Virus record (IMG/VR): IMGVR_UViG_3300032242_002545 | Span: 1 to 53,896 of that record | Source: a virus | DNA: 53,896 nt | Strand: one strand, 5' to 3' | Part shown: one piece after another, positions 16,759 through 24,806 of the stretch | Position numbering within the stretch: the first letter of the stretch is position 1 | Layout: every line of letters begins with the position of its first letter | Program-made: the position numbers and the translations under genes | Notes under the pieces: generated by a model | Seen by the model: the letters and a program-made list of their open reading frames with translations, nothing else | What the model was told of the DNA's origin: nothing | The model's database searches: none

Positions 16759-17178
16759 ATGGAAAAATTTTATTCAAAAATAGAACCAGAAAAATTACTA
16801 CACGTAATTAATCGATTAAATGAAATACATGGGAGACAAGAAGTCATACCAGAAAATAATTTTATTCAATGTGCAACACTAAAAATGGAAAAAGGTAAAA
16901 CGTTCCCACCCCACAAACACATAACAAAAGATAGACACTACGCTGAACAAATAGCTCAAGAATCTTGGGTCGTAATAAAAGGAAGTGTTAAGTGTGTCTT
17001 TTATGATATTGATGATACTATAATAGCAACACCCATATTAGAAGCTGGTGATGCTAGTTTTACGTTATATGGCGGCCATACCTACGAAATTTTAGAAGAT
17101 GACACTATTGTTTACGAGTATAAAACTGGACCTTATGAAGGTCAGAAATTAGATAAAATATTTATAAAAAAAAATTAA
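16759..17178 (+). CDS. Cupin-fold protein of the glycan cassette
   Basis: 139 residues forming one double-stranded beta-helix. The metal-type motif is FPPHKH (about 51-56), with further ligand candidates in QESWVVIKGSVKCVFYD (72 onward), and the second motif is AGDASFTLYGGHTYEIL. In sugar clusters such small cupins are often isomerases, epimerases or metal-dependent enzymes acting on deoxysugar intermediates (WxcM-like), or regulatory binders. The conserved end, PYEGQKLDKIF, is seen in related cupins of polysaccharide loci. The exact reaction is not readable. It lies between the GT11 gene and the SGNH gene with 1-4 base gaps. Confidence 0.72.
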   Translation: MEKFYSKIEPEKLLHVINRLNEIHGRQEVIPENNFIQCATLKMEKGKTFPPHKHITKDRHYAEQIAQESWVVIKGSVKCVFYDIDDTIIATPILEAGDASFTLYGGHTYEILEDDTIVYEYKTGPYEGQKLDKIFIKKN

Positions 17179-17179
17179 T

Positions 17180-17791
17180 ATGATTTACGTAATTGGCGAT
17201 AGTCACACACAAGCATTTGATGATAACTTTACTAAAATTTGGTTAACAGCACCAACTGCTTATCAAAACATTAAAAAAATACCTGAAATAGATGGTAAAT
17301 TATCAACATATAAAATAGATAAGAATAATGATTATTTATTTTTTGTATTTGGCGAAATAGATGTTAGATGTCATTTAGGGTTTATAGCAGATAATAATGG
17401 TAGAACCTATGAAGATGTTATTAATGAATGCGTTAATCGATATATTGTTTTTTTAGAACACTATATTAATAATGGGTATAAAGTTGGTGTTTGGGGTGCT
17501 ATCCCATCTGGCCCAGATAATGGGGTTCAGGGTAATGGTTCACCTAGTTACAAGACAAAAGATGAAAGAAATATTTTAACCAAAATGTTTAATGATAAGT
17601 TAAAAAAAATGTGTGAAGAAAAAAACATATTGTTTAAATCAATTTTTGATTTAATAATGTCTGATTATGAAAACTATAACTCTTATCACGCTAACGATAA
17701 AATACATCTAAATGCTGGAATGTTTAGAACACATACTAACGATAAAAATTGTGAAGAATTAGTTAAAAATTTATTTAATGATTTATTATGA
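17180..17791 (+). CDS. SGNH-type esterase/acyl hydrolase
   Basis: 203 residues. The N-terminal block VIGDSHTQ carries the nucleophile Ser8 in a GDSH context, FGEIDVR (58-63) sits where the block II/III oxyanion residues lie, and DKIHLN near the end supplies Asp173 and His176, giving the expected triad. SGNH proteins of polysaccharide loci remove or transfer acyl groups on sugars. No signal peptide, so it would act in the cytosol. It overlaps the acetyltransferase gene by four bases; the pair could set the O-acetyl pattern of the glycan. That pairing is inference. Confidence 0.75.
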   Translation: MIYVIGDSHTQAFDDNFTKIWLTAPTAYQNIKKIPEIDGKLSTYKIDKNNDYLFFVFGEIDVRCHLGFIADNNGRTYEDVINECVNRYIVFLEHYINNGYKVGVWGAIPSGPDNGVQGNGSPSYKTKDERNILTKMFNDKLKKMCEEKNILFKSIFDLIMSDYENYNSYHANDKIHLNAGMFRTHTNDKNCEELVKNLFNDLL

Positions 17792-18318
17792 TAAAATTAT
17801 TAGGCGATGATATAATAGTTGATGAGGATATTTTAGTTAAACAAGAATTAAATATCGAAGGGTCACATGTAGCGATTGATAAAGGGTTTTATTGCACAAC
17901 AAAAGCTATTATTGGTAATTATGTGCATATTAGTCCTTATGTAACAATTATAGGTGGTAAAAATGGTTCATTCACTGCTAAAGGTTTTAATAATATTATG
18001 GCAGGTGCTAGGATAGTTTGCGGTTCTGATAGATTTGATGATAGCGGTTTATTTGGCGCAATGATACCAAAAGAATTAAAAGGTACTCAAATAATTGAAC
18101 CTGTAATAATGGAAGAATTTTCTAACGTTGGTACCAACGCAATTGTATTACCTGGTTCAACATTAAGAAAAGGTGTGTTACTTACCGCTGGTAGTTTATT
18201 AATGGGTGATACTGAAGAATGGGGTGTATATAAAGGTAACCCAGCAGTATTGGTTAAAAAAATCGACCCAAAAAAAATAATCGAAAATGCTAAAAAATTA
18301 GGTTATAATGAATTATAA
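17788..18318 (+). CDS. Left-handed beta-helix (hexapeptide) acetyltransferase
   Basis: 176 residues with hexapeptide repeats of the I-x-GNYVHISPYVTIIG and FSNVGTNAIVLPGSTLRKG types, and the C-terminal cap YKGNPAVLVKKI that marks the WbbJ/maltose-acetyltransferase group. These trimeric enzymes move acetyl from acetyl-CoA to a sugar hydroxyl or amine. In this cassette, with GDP-mannose dehydratase and a DegT-type aminotransferase, N-acetylation of an amino-deoxy sugar such as perosamine is a plausible role, but O-acetylation is equally possible. Overlaps both neighbours by 4-11 bases. Confidence 0.87.
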   Translation: MIKLLGDDIIVDEDILVKQELNIEGSHVAIDKGFYCTTKAIIGNYVHISPYVTIIGGKNGSFTAKGFNNIMAGARIVCGSDRFDDSGLFGAMIPKELKGTQIIEPVIMEEFSNVGTNAIVLPGSTLRKGVLLTAGSLLMGDTEEWGVYKGNPAVLVKKIDPKKIIENAKKLGYNEL

Positions 18319-19129
18319 ATTTACCTTTGAAAAAATATCACCACAGCACGAATTTGCTGGTGTTGGGTTTGCTGGTAATATTTTTATAATCCTTAATGCT
18401 TTATCAGTTATTGGTGATGATGATTTATTATTTGTCGATATGGAAACCAATGATTGTGTTTGCACTGAAAAAGATTTAATTCTTTACGACACAAAAAATT
18501 GTTGGGAATATTATTTTAACCAAGTAAAATTAGGTAAAGATTTTTCAAATTTAGATTTTAGAACACCATCAATTTTAAATTATGAAAGCAAAACTGATTT
18601 TTTGGTTCCAGAAAACTTTATAAGGTTAAAACATCGTTTTTATAAATCATTTAAACCAAAACAATATTTAATCGATTTTATTGATGATTTTTATTGTAAA
18701 AATTTAAAAAACAAAGTTACCTTAGCGGTTCAAATCAGACTAACAGATATGTTAAATCATCATAATGTATCACCATTGAATAGATACTTAGAAAAAATCA
18801 ATGAAATATTAAAAGAAAACGAAAAAATAGAACAAATTTTTTTGGCTACTGATGATAATTCCGTTATCAAAACATTAAAAAACGAAATAAAAATACCAAT
18901 TATATTTCATGAAAATATGTCTAGGGCCGATGTAAATAAACCAAATTTAAACCCTTATGACAGATATAAAAGCAGTAGAGAACAACATAAGTATAAATTA
19001 GGTATGGAATGTTTAGTTGAAATTTTAACAATGTCTAAATGCGATTTTTTGTTAAAAGCGGATAAGTCGGCTCTATCAATAACCTCAGTTATTTTATCCG
19101 ATAATTTACAAAAAATATATGCAACATAA
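18308..19129 (+). CDS. Putative fucosyltransferase-like protein (GT23/GT11-like)
   Basis: 273 residues. The central VTLAVQIRLTDMLNHHN aligns with the donor-binding (V/I)-H/Q-(V/I)-R-x-x-D motif of fucosyltransferases, and the later IEQIFLATDDNSVIKTLKNE fits the (F/V)xATDD segment seen in NodZ-type enzymes. TMSKCDFLLKADKSALSIT is placed like the late conserved Ser-rich motif. The match is partial, so the exact family is uncertain. Very A+T-rich. It resembles the next gene in layout and may be a diverged paralogue. Confidence 0.55.
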   Translation: MNYKFTFEKISPQHEFAGVGFAGNIFIILNALSVIGDDDLLFVDMETNDCVCTEKDLILYDTKNCWEYYFNQVKLGKDFSNLDFRTPSILNYESKTDFLVPENFIRLKHRFYKSFKPKQYLIDFIDDFYCKNLKNKVTLAVQIRLTDMLNHHNVSPLNRYLEKINEILKENEKIEQIFLATDDNSVIKTLKNEIKIPIIFHENMSRADVNKPNLNPYDRYKSSREQHKYKLGMECLVEILTMSKCDFLLKADKSALSITSVILSDNLQKIYAT

Positions 19130-19130
19130 T

Positions 19131-19988
19131 ATGAATACATTTTATAATATAAAGCCAACAAATCATGGGTGGAATTATGGTTATGGTTTCTTTTCAAATT
19201 ATAGAGTTTGTTTAGAACAATTGATAACCCACCATAATAGAAATAATGATATCATACCTTATATTAATTGGGACAATACAACATGGCTTGAAGGGTTTAA
19301 CCCGTTTGAATCTAAAGTTATTTTGAATCATTATAACCCATTTGATTTATGGTTTGACCAAAAAATTCCAACCTCAAAAGATATAATAATTCAATCTGAT
19401 GAAACCCCTAACTCAGAAATAATTGACCATGGTAAACATTATTTTGACGAGCCAGAAGAATTAATTAAACAACAAACAATTGATAGGTTATATATAAAAC
19501 CAAAAAAATATATTTTAGACAAAATAGATGAAATATATGAAAAAGAAATTAAAGGAAATGTTGTTTTAGGTGTTATGGCTAGGGGTACCGAATATAATTT
19601 ACATCATCCTATGTATGGTGTTTTTGATGTAAAGGATTACATTTTAGAAATTAAAAAAATACTAAAAAACAACCCACAAATAAATAAACTATTTATTGTT
19701 AGTGAAGATTCTGAATATATTTCAGCAATTCATAATGAATTTCCATCATCTTATTTTATACCTGATGTTTTTAGACGAACAGATGAAACAATGGAATACA
19801 TAAACAGAGTACATTGTTGGCCAAATGTTAGTACAAAAAGAAAAGACCATTGTAAACTATTAGGTGAGGAAACAATAATTCAAACTAAATTATTAGGTAA
19901 ATGCGATTATCTTTTTGGTCGATTATCTGGCGTATTAGCTGGTGCAATACTTTGGAATGATAATATAAAAGAACTATTTAAAATATAA
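19131..19988 (+). CDS. Putative fucosyltransferase-like protein (paralogue-like of 18308)
   Basis: 285 residues from the ATG at 19131, directly after the previous stop; an ATG at 19119 would overlap that gene by 11 bases. The donor-type motif is VVLGVMARGTEYNLHHP, followed by INKLFIVSEDSEYISAI, in the same order and spacing as the IRLTD and LATDD segments of the preceding gene. Near the C-terminus, LLGKCDYLFGRLSGVLAGA matches the SKCDFLLKADKSALS segment there. The N-terminal HGWNYGYGFFSNYRVCLEQL resembles acceptor-binding entries of O-fucosyltransferase-type enzymes. The assignment to the GT23/O-FucT fold is by pattern only. Confidence 0.55.
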   Translation: MNTFYNIKPTNHGWNYGYGFFSNYRVCLEQLITHHNRNNDIIPYINWDNTTWLEGFNPFESKVILNHYNPFDLWFDQKIPTSKDIIIQSDETPNSEIIDHGKHYFDEPEELIKQQTIDRLYIKPKKYILDKIDEIYEKEIKGNVVLGVMARGTEYNLHHPMYGVFDVKDYILEIKKILKNNPQINKLFIVSEDSEYISAIHNEFPSSYFIPDVFRRTDETMEYINRVHCWPNVSTKRKDHCKLLGEETIIQTKLLGKCDYLFGRLSGVLAGAILWNDNIKELFKI

Positions 19989-19990
19989 TA

Positions 19991-20620
19991 ATGAAATCAT
20001 TGTTAATCCAAGCAAACGGTAATAATATTCGTCTAGGTAAATATTTCAAACAACCTAAATATGAATTATATTACAATAATGAAAAGATAATAAACACAAT
20101 CATATCTAATGCTTATAGCTGTGTTGATAAAATATTTGTTGCTATTAGAAAAGATTTTGAGATTAAATTCGATACCTCAAAAGTGACAATAATACCCTGC
20201 GAACAAACAACTAGTAGATTAGATACGCTAAAACAATGTTTTCCTAATTTAAAAGAGTTTGAAACAACTATAATCCATGATTGTGATACGATTATAGAAC
20301 CTTATGTTTTAGGTAAATTAAACTATGATTCTTTAGCCATAACTAATTATAAATTAGATGGCTTAAAATATGGTTTTGTTGAGCTAGACCAAAACTTTAA
20401 TTATATTAAAGGTAATGAAAAAGAATATGAAACTGGTCACATTGCTATAGGTGCTTATTCTGTCGTTAATAAATTTTTTTGTGAATACCTAGAAAACGCA
20501 AGTGAAGAAAGTTTGTTATCATACTATAATCAAACTAAAAATGTTAACGTAATATATTCTAAAAATCACACCAATTTAGGTGATATTAATTCTTATATAG
20601 ATAATTTATGGTTGTTGTAA
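19991..20620 (+). CDS. Sugar/small-molecule nucleotidyltransferase-like protein
   Basis: 209 residues with a GT-A/MobA-like entry: LLIQANGNNIRLGKYFKQPK resembles the signature (G/N)-x-x-x-R(L/M)G-x(n)-PK that binds the NTP. IIHDCDT (Asp97-x-Asp99) is the metal-binding pair. The entry loop is degenerate compared with AxGxGxR, so activity needs checking. Enzymes of this fold join a sugar phosphate or an alcohol phosphate to NTP. It overlaps the HAD-kinase fusion by 13 bases; together they could phosphorylate, dephosphorylate and activate one building block. Confidence 0.68.
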   Translation: MKSLLIQANGNNIRLGKYFKQPKYELYYNNEKIINTIISNAYSCVDKIFVAIRKDFEIKFDTSKVTIIPCEQTTSRLDTLKQCFPNLKEFETTIIHDCDTIIEPYVLGKLNYDSLAITNYKLDGLKYGFVELDQNFNYIKGNEKEYETGHIAIGAYSVVNKFFCEYLENASEESLLSYYNQTKNVNVIYSKNHTNLGDINSYIDNLWLL

Positions 20621-21597
20621 TTGATTTTGACGGTACGTTAGCTCTAGGGGATACAGCTAATATCAATACCATGGTATTAAATATTAAATTAGCTTCATTG
20701 ATTAATAAAATGTATGATGATGGTAACTATATAAAAATAGTTACCGCTAGAGGTTCAAAATCTTGTCAAACATTTTTAGAAAGAGAGGAAAAATATAAGG
20801 AAATAATCACTAATTGGTTAGTTAGTAATAATGTCAAATTTAATGAATTATCGTTTAATAAAGAATATGGTGATGTTTATATTGATGATAGATGCTACAA
20901 CATTAAGGGGGATATTGAATACAAAAAATTAGATTCTAAATTTACAACGAATAAAGTTAGACGAATTAATGATTGTGTAATTAAAAATACCGATAACGTT
21001 AAAAATGAATATAGTTGGTATTCCAAAGCAATTGAAATAGGTTTAAATGTTCCTATCGTATTAAGTTATGATACTGATACTATTACTACTAGTTATATTA
21101 ATGGTGTTAGTTGTGATAAGGTAGAATTACTAATTAACACCTTACGAAAATTTAAAAATACAAAATCAACAAATAAAGTAAACTTTAACACTTATATTGA
21201 AAGGATACAAAAACACATATATAATAATCGCTTAATCAAAAATGGTGATAAGTTAATTGCTAAATTAAACACCATAAATCCTTACAATACCTTCAACCAC
21301 GGCGATTTTTCAACTCATAATCAAATTATGTATGATAATAAACTATTTTTAATCGACCCAATATATTCAGAAGATATATATCAATCATACATAATTGATG
21401 CTGCAAAACATTTATTTAGTGTTTTATACTATGATTTAGACTATAATTTTTTTAACTTATGTTATAATGAATATATCATAAATTTAGACATAACAGATAA
21501 AGAGTTAGATATATTGATAGCTTGTGAATCAATAAGAGTTTCAAATAGGAAAAAACAATTAACAGATATTACAAATAATTTAATCGATGTGTTATGA
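20608..21597 (+). CDS. HAD phosphatase fused to an APH/choline-kinase-like kinase
   Basis: 329 residues in two parts. Residues 1-105 are a small HAD domain: VIDFDGTLALGD with Asp6 and Asp8, VTARG (motif II Thr) at 45-49, and GDVYIDDR (motif IV acids) at 88-95. Residues from about 140 form an aminoglycoside/choline-kinase-like unit: the Brenner-type catalytic loop NHGDFSTHNQ holds His231, Asp233 and Asn238, and LIDP holds the metal Asp250. The N-lobe of the kinase is short. A kinase, a HAD phosphatase and a neighbouring nucleotidyltransferase are the three activities of the GDP-heptose route and are also near the LicA/LicC logic for phosphocholine. Substrate unknown. Confidence 0.75.
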   Translation: MVVVIDFDGTLALGDTANINTMVLNIKLASLINKMYDDGNYIKIVTARGSKSCQTFLEREEKYKEIITNWLVSNNVKFNELSFNKEYGDVYIDDRCYNIKGDIEYKKLDSKFTTNKVRRINDCVIKNTDNVKNEYSWYSKAIEIGLNVPIVLSYDTDTITTSYINGVSCDKVELLINTLRKFKNTKSTNKVNFNTYIERIQKHIYNNRLIKNGDKLIAKLNTINPYNTFNHGDFSTHNQIMYDNKLFLIDPIYSEDIYQSYIIDAAKHLFSVLYYDLDYNFFNLCYNEYIINLDITDKELDILIACESIRVSNRKKQLTDITNNLIDVL

Positions 21598-22268
21598 AAA
21601 AAATGATAGTTATTACGTGCCGAAATTCTAACATAAATTATATAACAAATTGTGTTAAAAGCATTAGAGATTCAGGTAATAAAGAAATTATCTGCATTGT
21701 TGATAGTGGTTCGCCAGATAAAAGTTATTTTAAAGAAATAGAACCATACAATGTAATAATAGAGGATATAAATAATCAAAATTATGTTGATGGGGCTATA
21801 TGGTATTGCTATGAAAAATATACGGATATTGAATTTTTTTATTTTATTCATGATAGTATGATAATAAATAAAAATTTAACACCTATTAGTAATAATGATT
21901 TGACTGTTTTTAGTTATTTTGAAGGTTTACCATTTGACTCTGAAGCTCAATTAATTTATAGCCTAGATAAAATAAATTCAGTATCATTAGATATTAGTGA
22001 TGTTATATTAAATTCGTTAGCTGGCTTATTTGGTACTAGTTTTTATTGTAAGCGAAAAATATTAGACGAACTAAAAAGATTAGGTTTAAATAAAATTTTA
22101 CCAACAAATAAATTAGAAGCTTGTGCCAGTGAAAGAATATGGGCAATATTTCTATATAAATTAGGTATCGATATTAGAATAAATAATTTACGCACATTCA
22201 TAAATCAAAACACTGAGTTCGATAACAAAACAAACTATATAACAAAAATATTTGCTGGTAGAAGTTAA
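21594..22268 (+). CDS. GT2-like glycosyltransferase
   Basis: 224 residues. The start MIVITCRNSNINYITNCVKS and the following ICIVDSGSPDKSY (31-46) fit the GT-A beginning. FFYFIHDSMII (about 80-90) sits where the DxD motif should be, but shows His-Asp-Ser rather than two Asp, so the metal site is altered. A later FGTSFYCKRKILDEL resembles the conserved acceptor-side GxxFxxxRxxL segment. The family call is moderate. Overlaps the gene before it by four bases; strongly A+T-rich. Confidence 0.6.
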   Translation: MKKMIVITCRNSNINYITNCVKSIRDSGNKEIICIVDSGSPDKSYFKEIEPYNVIIEDINNQNYVDGAIWYCYEKYTDIEFFYFIHDSMIINKNLTPISNNDLTVFSYFEGLPFDSEAQLIYSLDKINSVSLDISDVILNSLAGLFGTSFYCKRKILDELKRLGLNKILPTNKLEACASERIWAIFLYKLGIDIRINNLRTFINQNTEFDNKTNYITKIFAGRS

Positions 22269-22269
22269 A

Positions 22270-23073
22270 ATGGATAAAATAAAAATAAACATGATTGGCG
22301 GTGGTTTCCAACACAGTATATCTACTAATGACATACCACCTAAATTTATTGAATGGGTTAAAGACGGTTCAGCTCCATTATCAATACATATTGATAATGG
22401 TTTATTTACCCCAACAAACCCAAATACTAAAAACTATGGGTGGCTATGTGAATCTAAAACAATAATACCTAACATTTATTCTTGGGCTAGTAATAATATT
22501 AATACGCTTAAGTCTAATTTTATTAAGGTATTCACACATGATGTAGAATTATCTAAACTATCAGATGCTTTTCAATTAACACAATGTAGTGCTAAATCAT
22601 ATTTTACTAATGGGAAAGTATACCCAAAAAATAAATTAGTATCGATGGTAGCGTCAAATAAAACAATGTGTTTTGAACATGTTTATAGACAAGAAATCAT
22701 TAGAAAATTTTCTGATAAATGCGACCATTTTGGTAGAGGATATAGACCAATAGAAAATAAGGAAGACGCATTAATAGATTATTGTTTTTCTATTGTTATG
22801 GAAAACGCAACTTATGCAAATATGTTCACTGAAAAAATAACAGATTGTTTTATGACTGGAACGATTCCAATTTATTATGGTATTGCAAATATTGGTGATT
22901 ATTTTGATACAAACGGGGTTATCATTTTAAATGATGACTTTAAAATTGAAGATTTATCTGTTGAACTATATGAATCAAAACTTAAATCGGTAAAAAAAAA
23001 TCTACAATTAGCTATTGATTTATTGTCGGCAGAAGATTATATTTATAACAACTTTATTAAAACAAAAATATAA
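22270..23073 (+). CDS. GT10-like (alpha-1,3/1,4) fucosyltransferase
   Basis: 267 residues from the ATG at 22270, the first ATG after the preceding stop. Residues 173-204 read FSIVMENATYANMFTEKITD and then CFMTGTIPIYYG. This is the GT10 donor motif F-x-(F/V)-x-x-EN-x(6)-TEK-x(6)-G-x-(V/I)P-(V/I)-x-G, in which Glu, Asn and Lys contact GDP-fucose. CDHFGRGYRP before it matches the usual CDxxG region. Length is shorter than Helicobacter FucT (about 430) but covers the catalytic core. With GT11 and GDP-mannose dehydratase it makes a GDP-6-deoxyhexose donor likely. Confidence 0.85.
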   Translation: MDKIKINMIGGGFQHSISTNDIPPKFIEWVKDGSAPLSIHIDNGLFTPTNPNTKNYGWLCESKTIIPNIYSWASNNINTLKSNFIKVFTHDVELSKLSDAFQLTQCSAKSYFTNGKVYPKNKLVSMVASNKTMCFEHVYRQEIIRKFSDKCDHFGRGYRPIENKEDALIDYCFSIVMENATYANMFTEKITDCFMTGTIPIYYGIANIGDYFDTNGVIILNDDFKIEDLSVELYESKLKSVKKNLQLAIDLLSAEDYIYNNFIKTKI

Positions 23074-23075
23074 AT

Positions 23076-23678
23076 ATGTCATTTGAAATTATTAGTGAAT
23101 TTGAAAAAAAAATTGCAGAATTTTTTGGTTCTCCTTATGCTATAGCTGTGGACAGTTGTACTCATGGTATTGAGTTATGTTTAAGGTATACTAAAGAAAC
23201 TAAAATAAGTGTACCAAAAAGAACATATTTGTCGGTACCATTTTTAGCGGAAAAAATGGGTTTAGAAAGAGAATGGAGAGATGAAGAATGGGAGGATTAT
23301 TATACACTTAACTATGGTGATAAAAAAATAATAGACGCTGCCGTTCTTTGGCAAAAAAATAGCTACATACCAAATACATTTATGTGCATTAGTTTTCAAT
23401 ATCAAAAACACCTTTCATTAGGTAGAGGTGGTGTTATTTTATTAGATAATGAAGATGACTTTATAACGTTAAAAAAAATGTCTTATGATGGTAGGTTACC
23501 TATCATACCATGGAGAGAACAAAATATTGACACTATTGGTTATCATTATTATATGACACCTGAAACCGCAAAATTAGGGTTAGAAAAAATAAAACAAGCA
23601 ATTGAGACAACACCTAGAAAATGGTTAGTTACCGATTGGCCAGACTTAACTAAAATGGAAATTTTTAACAAAAAATAA
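23076..23678 (+). CDS. Minimal DegT/DnrJ-type PLP aminotransferase
   Basis: Only 200 residues, about half the usual 370. Family features are still there: FFGSPYAIAVDSCTHGIEL (17-34) is the substrate/cofactor N-terminal loop, IIDAAVLW (85-92) replaces the EDAAQA acid, and ISFQYQKHLSLGRGGVILL (105-123) holds the expected PLP lysine, Lys111, just before the GxGG turn. The middle of the large domain and most of the C-terminal domain are reduced. There is no frameshift in the surrounding sequence, so it looks like a true short form. Next to GDP-mannose dehydratase it would fit a GDP-perosamine-type step, or it may be a binding relic. Confidence 0.72.
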   Translation: MSFEIISEFEKKIAEFFGSPYAIAVDSCTHGIELCLRYTKETKISVPKRTYLSVPFLAEKMGLEREWRDEEWEDYYTLNYGDKKIIDAAVLWQKNSYIPNTFMCISFQYQKHLSLGRGGVILLDNEDDFITLKKMSYDGRLPIIPWREQNIDTIGYHYYMTPETAKLGLEKIKQAIETTPRKWLVTDWPDLTKMEIFNKK

Positions 23679-23682
23679 AAAA

Positions 23683-24675
23683 ATGGAAAACAATAAAATA
23701 AAAAAAGCGTTTATTACAGGTATAAACGGTCAAGATGGCTCTTATTTAGCCGAATACTTATTAAGCTTAGGTTATGAAGTTCACGGTATTATAAGAAGGA
23801 ATTCAAATGTTGAAACACAACAAGATAGGTTTTCAGAAGAAGTTAGAAATTCATTACATATTCACTATGGTGATTTGTTAGACCAAGGTGGCTTAGAAAA
23901 ACTTTTGGATGCTATTCAACCAGATGAAATATATAACTTAGCAGCGCAAAGTCATGTTAGAATTAGTTTTGACATACCACAATTTACTGTTCAAACAAAT
24001 GCGTTAGGCATTTTAAACATACTGGAGGCTTACAGACGCTCATGCCCTAATGCTAGATTTTACCAAGCAAGTTCATCCGAAATGTTTGGTAATTCAGTAG
24101 ATGCCGATGGTTTTCAAAGAGAGACAACCCCAATGAATCCTGTTAGCCCATATGGTTGTTCAAAAGTTTTTGGGTATAATATTGTTAGAAACTACAGAAA
24201 TTCTTATAATTTACATGCTTGTAACGGCATATTATTTAACCACGAATCGCCTAGAAGAGGTTCAAATTTTGTTACCAATAAAGTTGTGAAAACAGCTGTT
24301 CAAATTAAATTAGGTTTAGCTGACAAATTAGTATTGGGAAATATGGATTCATATAGAGACTGGGGACACTCAAAAGACTATGTTAAAGCTATGCATTTAA
24401 TAATAAATCACGACAAGCCAGATGATTTTGTCGTATCAACTATGACTACTCACTCTGTTAGAGAAATGGTTGAATATGTGTTTAAAAAATTAGATTTAGA
24501 CTACACTAAATATGTCTCTCAAGATGAAAAATTTTTGCGACCAGAAGAACTTAAATATCTAAAAGGAGACTCAACAAAAATTAGGGAAACCCTAGGCTGG
24601 AAACCAGAATATACTTTTGAAACTCTGATGGATGATATGATTGATGGTTGGCTTAAAAGGTTTACAGAAAAATAA
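23683..24675 (+). CDS. gmd: GDP-mannose 4,6-dehydratase
   Basis: Converts GDP-D-mannose to GDP-4-keto-6-deoxy-mannose, the branch point for GDP-fucose, rhamnose and perosamine. 330 residues, normal length. The Rossmann entry TGINGQDGSYLAEYLL (GxxGxxG at 13-19) binds NADP(H). The catalytic set is ASSSEMFG (Ser-Glu at 132-133) with Tyr157 and Lys161 in SPYGCSK. The family loop LFNHESPRRG is intact and SYRDWGH is the GDP-binding segment. No GDP-fucose synthase (epimerase-reductase) is visible nearby, so the keto sugar is either used by the short aminotransferase upstream or finished by host enzymes. Last gene of the cassette. Confidence 0.97.
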   Translation: MENNKIKKAFITGINGQDGSYLAEYLLSLGYEVHGIIRRNSNVETQQDRFSEEVRNSLHIHYGDLLDQGGLEKLLDAIQPDEIYNLAAQSHVRISFDIPQFTVQTNALGILNILEAYRRSCPNARFYQASSSEMFGNSVDADGFQRETTPMNPVSPYGCSKVFGYNIVRNYRNSYNLHACNGILFNHESPRRGSNFVTNKVVKTAVQIKLGLADKLVLGNMDSYRDWGHSKDYVKAMHLIINHDKPDDFVVSTMTTHSVREMVEYVFKKLDLDYTKYVSQDEKFLRPEELKYLKGDSTKIRETLGWKPEYTFETLMDDMIDGWLKRFTEK

Positions 24676-24785
24676 TTTTTTAGAACATATTAATAAACAT
24701 GAGGTTACGTCAGTTTAACCTTATGGTGATGGGTATTCAGCAATAAAAATTTGTGAAATATTAAAACGATTCTAAAATACTAGGA
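24676..24785 (+). other. Non-coding gap after the glycan cassette
   Basis: About 110 bases before the PhoH promoter motif. It holds a short inverted repeat (GGTTA/TAACC around 24704-24721) without a T run, and a 15-codon ORF that I do not trust. Nothing else seen. Confidence 0.3.
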
Positions 24786-24793
24786 TATTTATA
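24786..24793 (+). promoter_or_regulatory. Late-promoter-like TATTTATA motif
   Basis: GGATATTTATATA ends 13 bases before the PhoH ATG. No TTG at -33. Same form as the other operon-head motifs. Confidence 0.5.
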
Positions 24794-24806
24794 TATAAAC
24801 GATTGA

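Noticed and set aside
22252-22269. TTG start six codons upstream of the GT10 gene
   Set aside because: Overlaps the preceding gene and adds no conserved residues; ATG at 22270 directly follows the previous stop.
24700-24747. 15-codon ORF MRLRQFNLMVMGIQQ and small inverted repeat in the gap before phoH
   Set aside because: Too short, no promoter or start context; the repeat lacks a T run to be a terminator.
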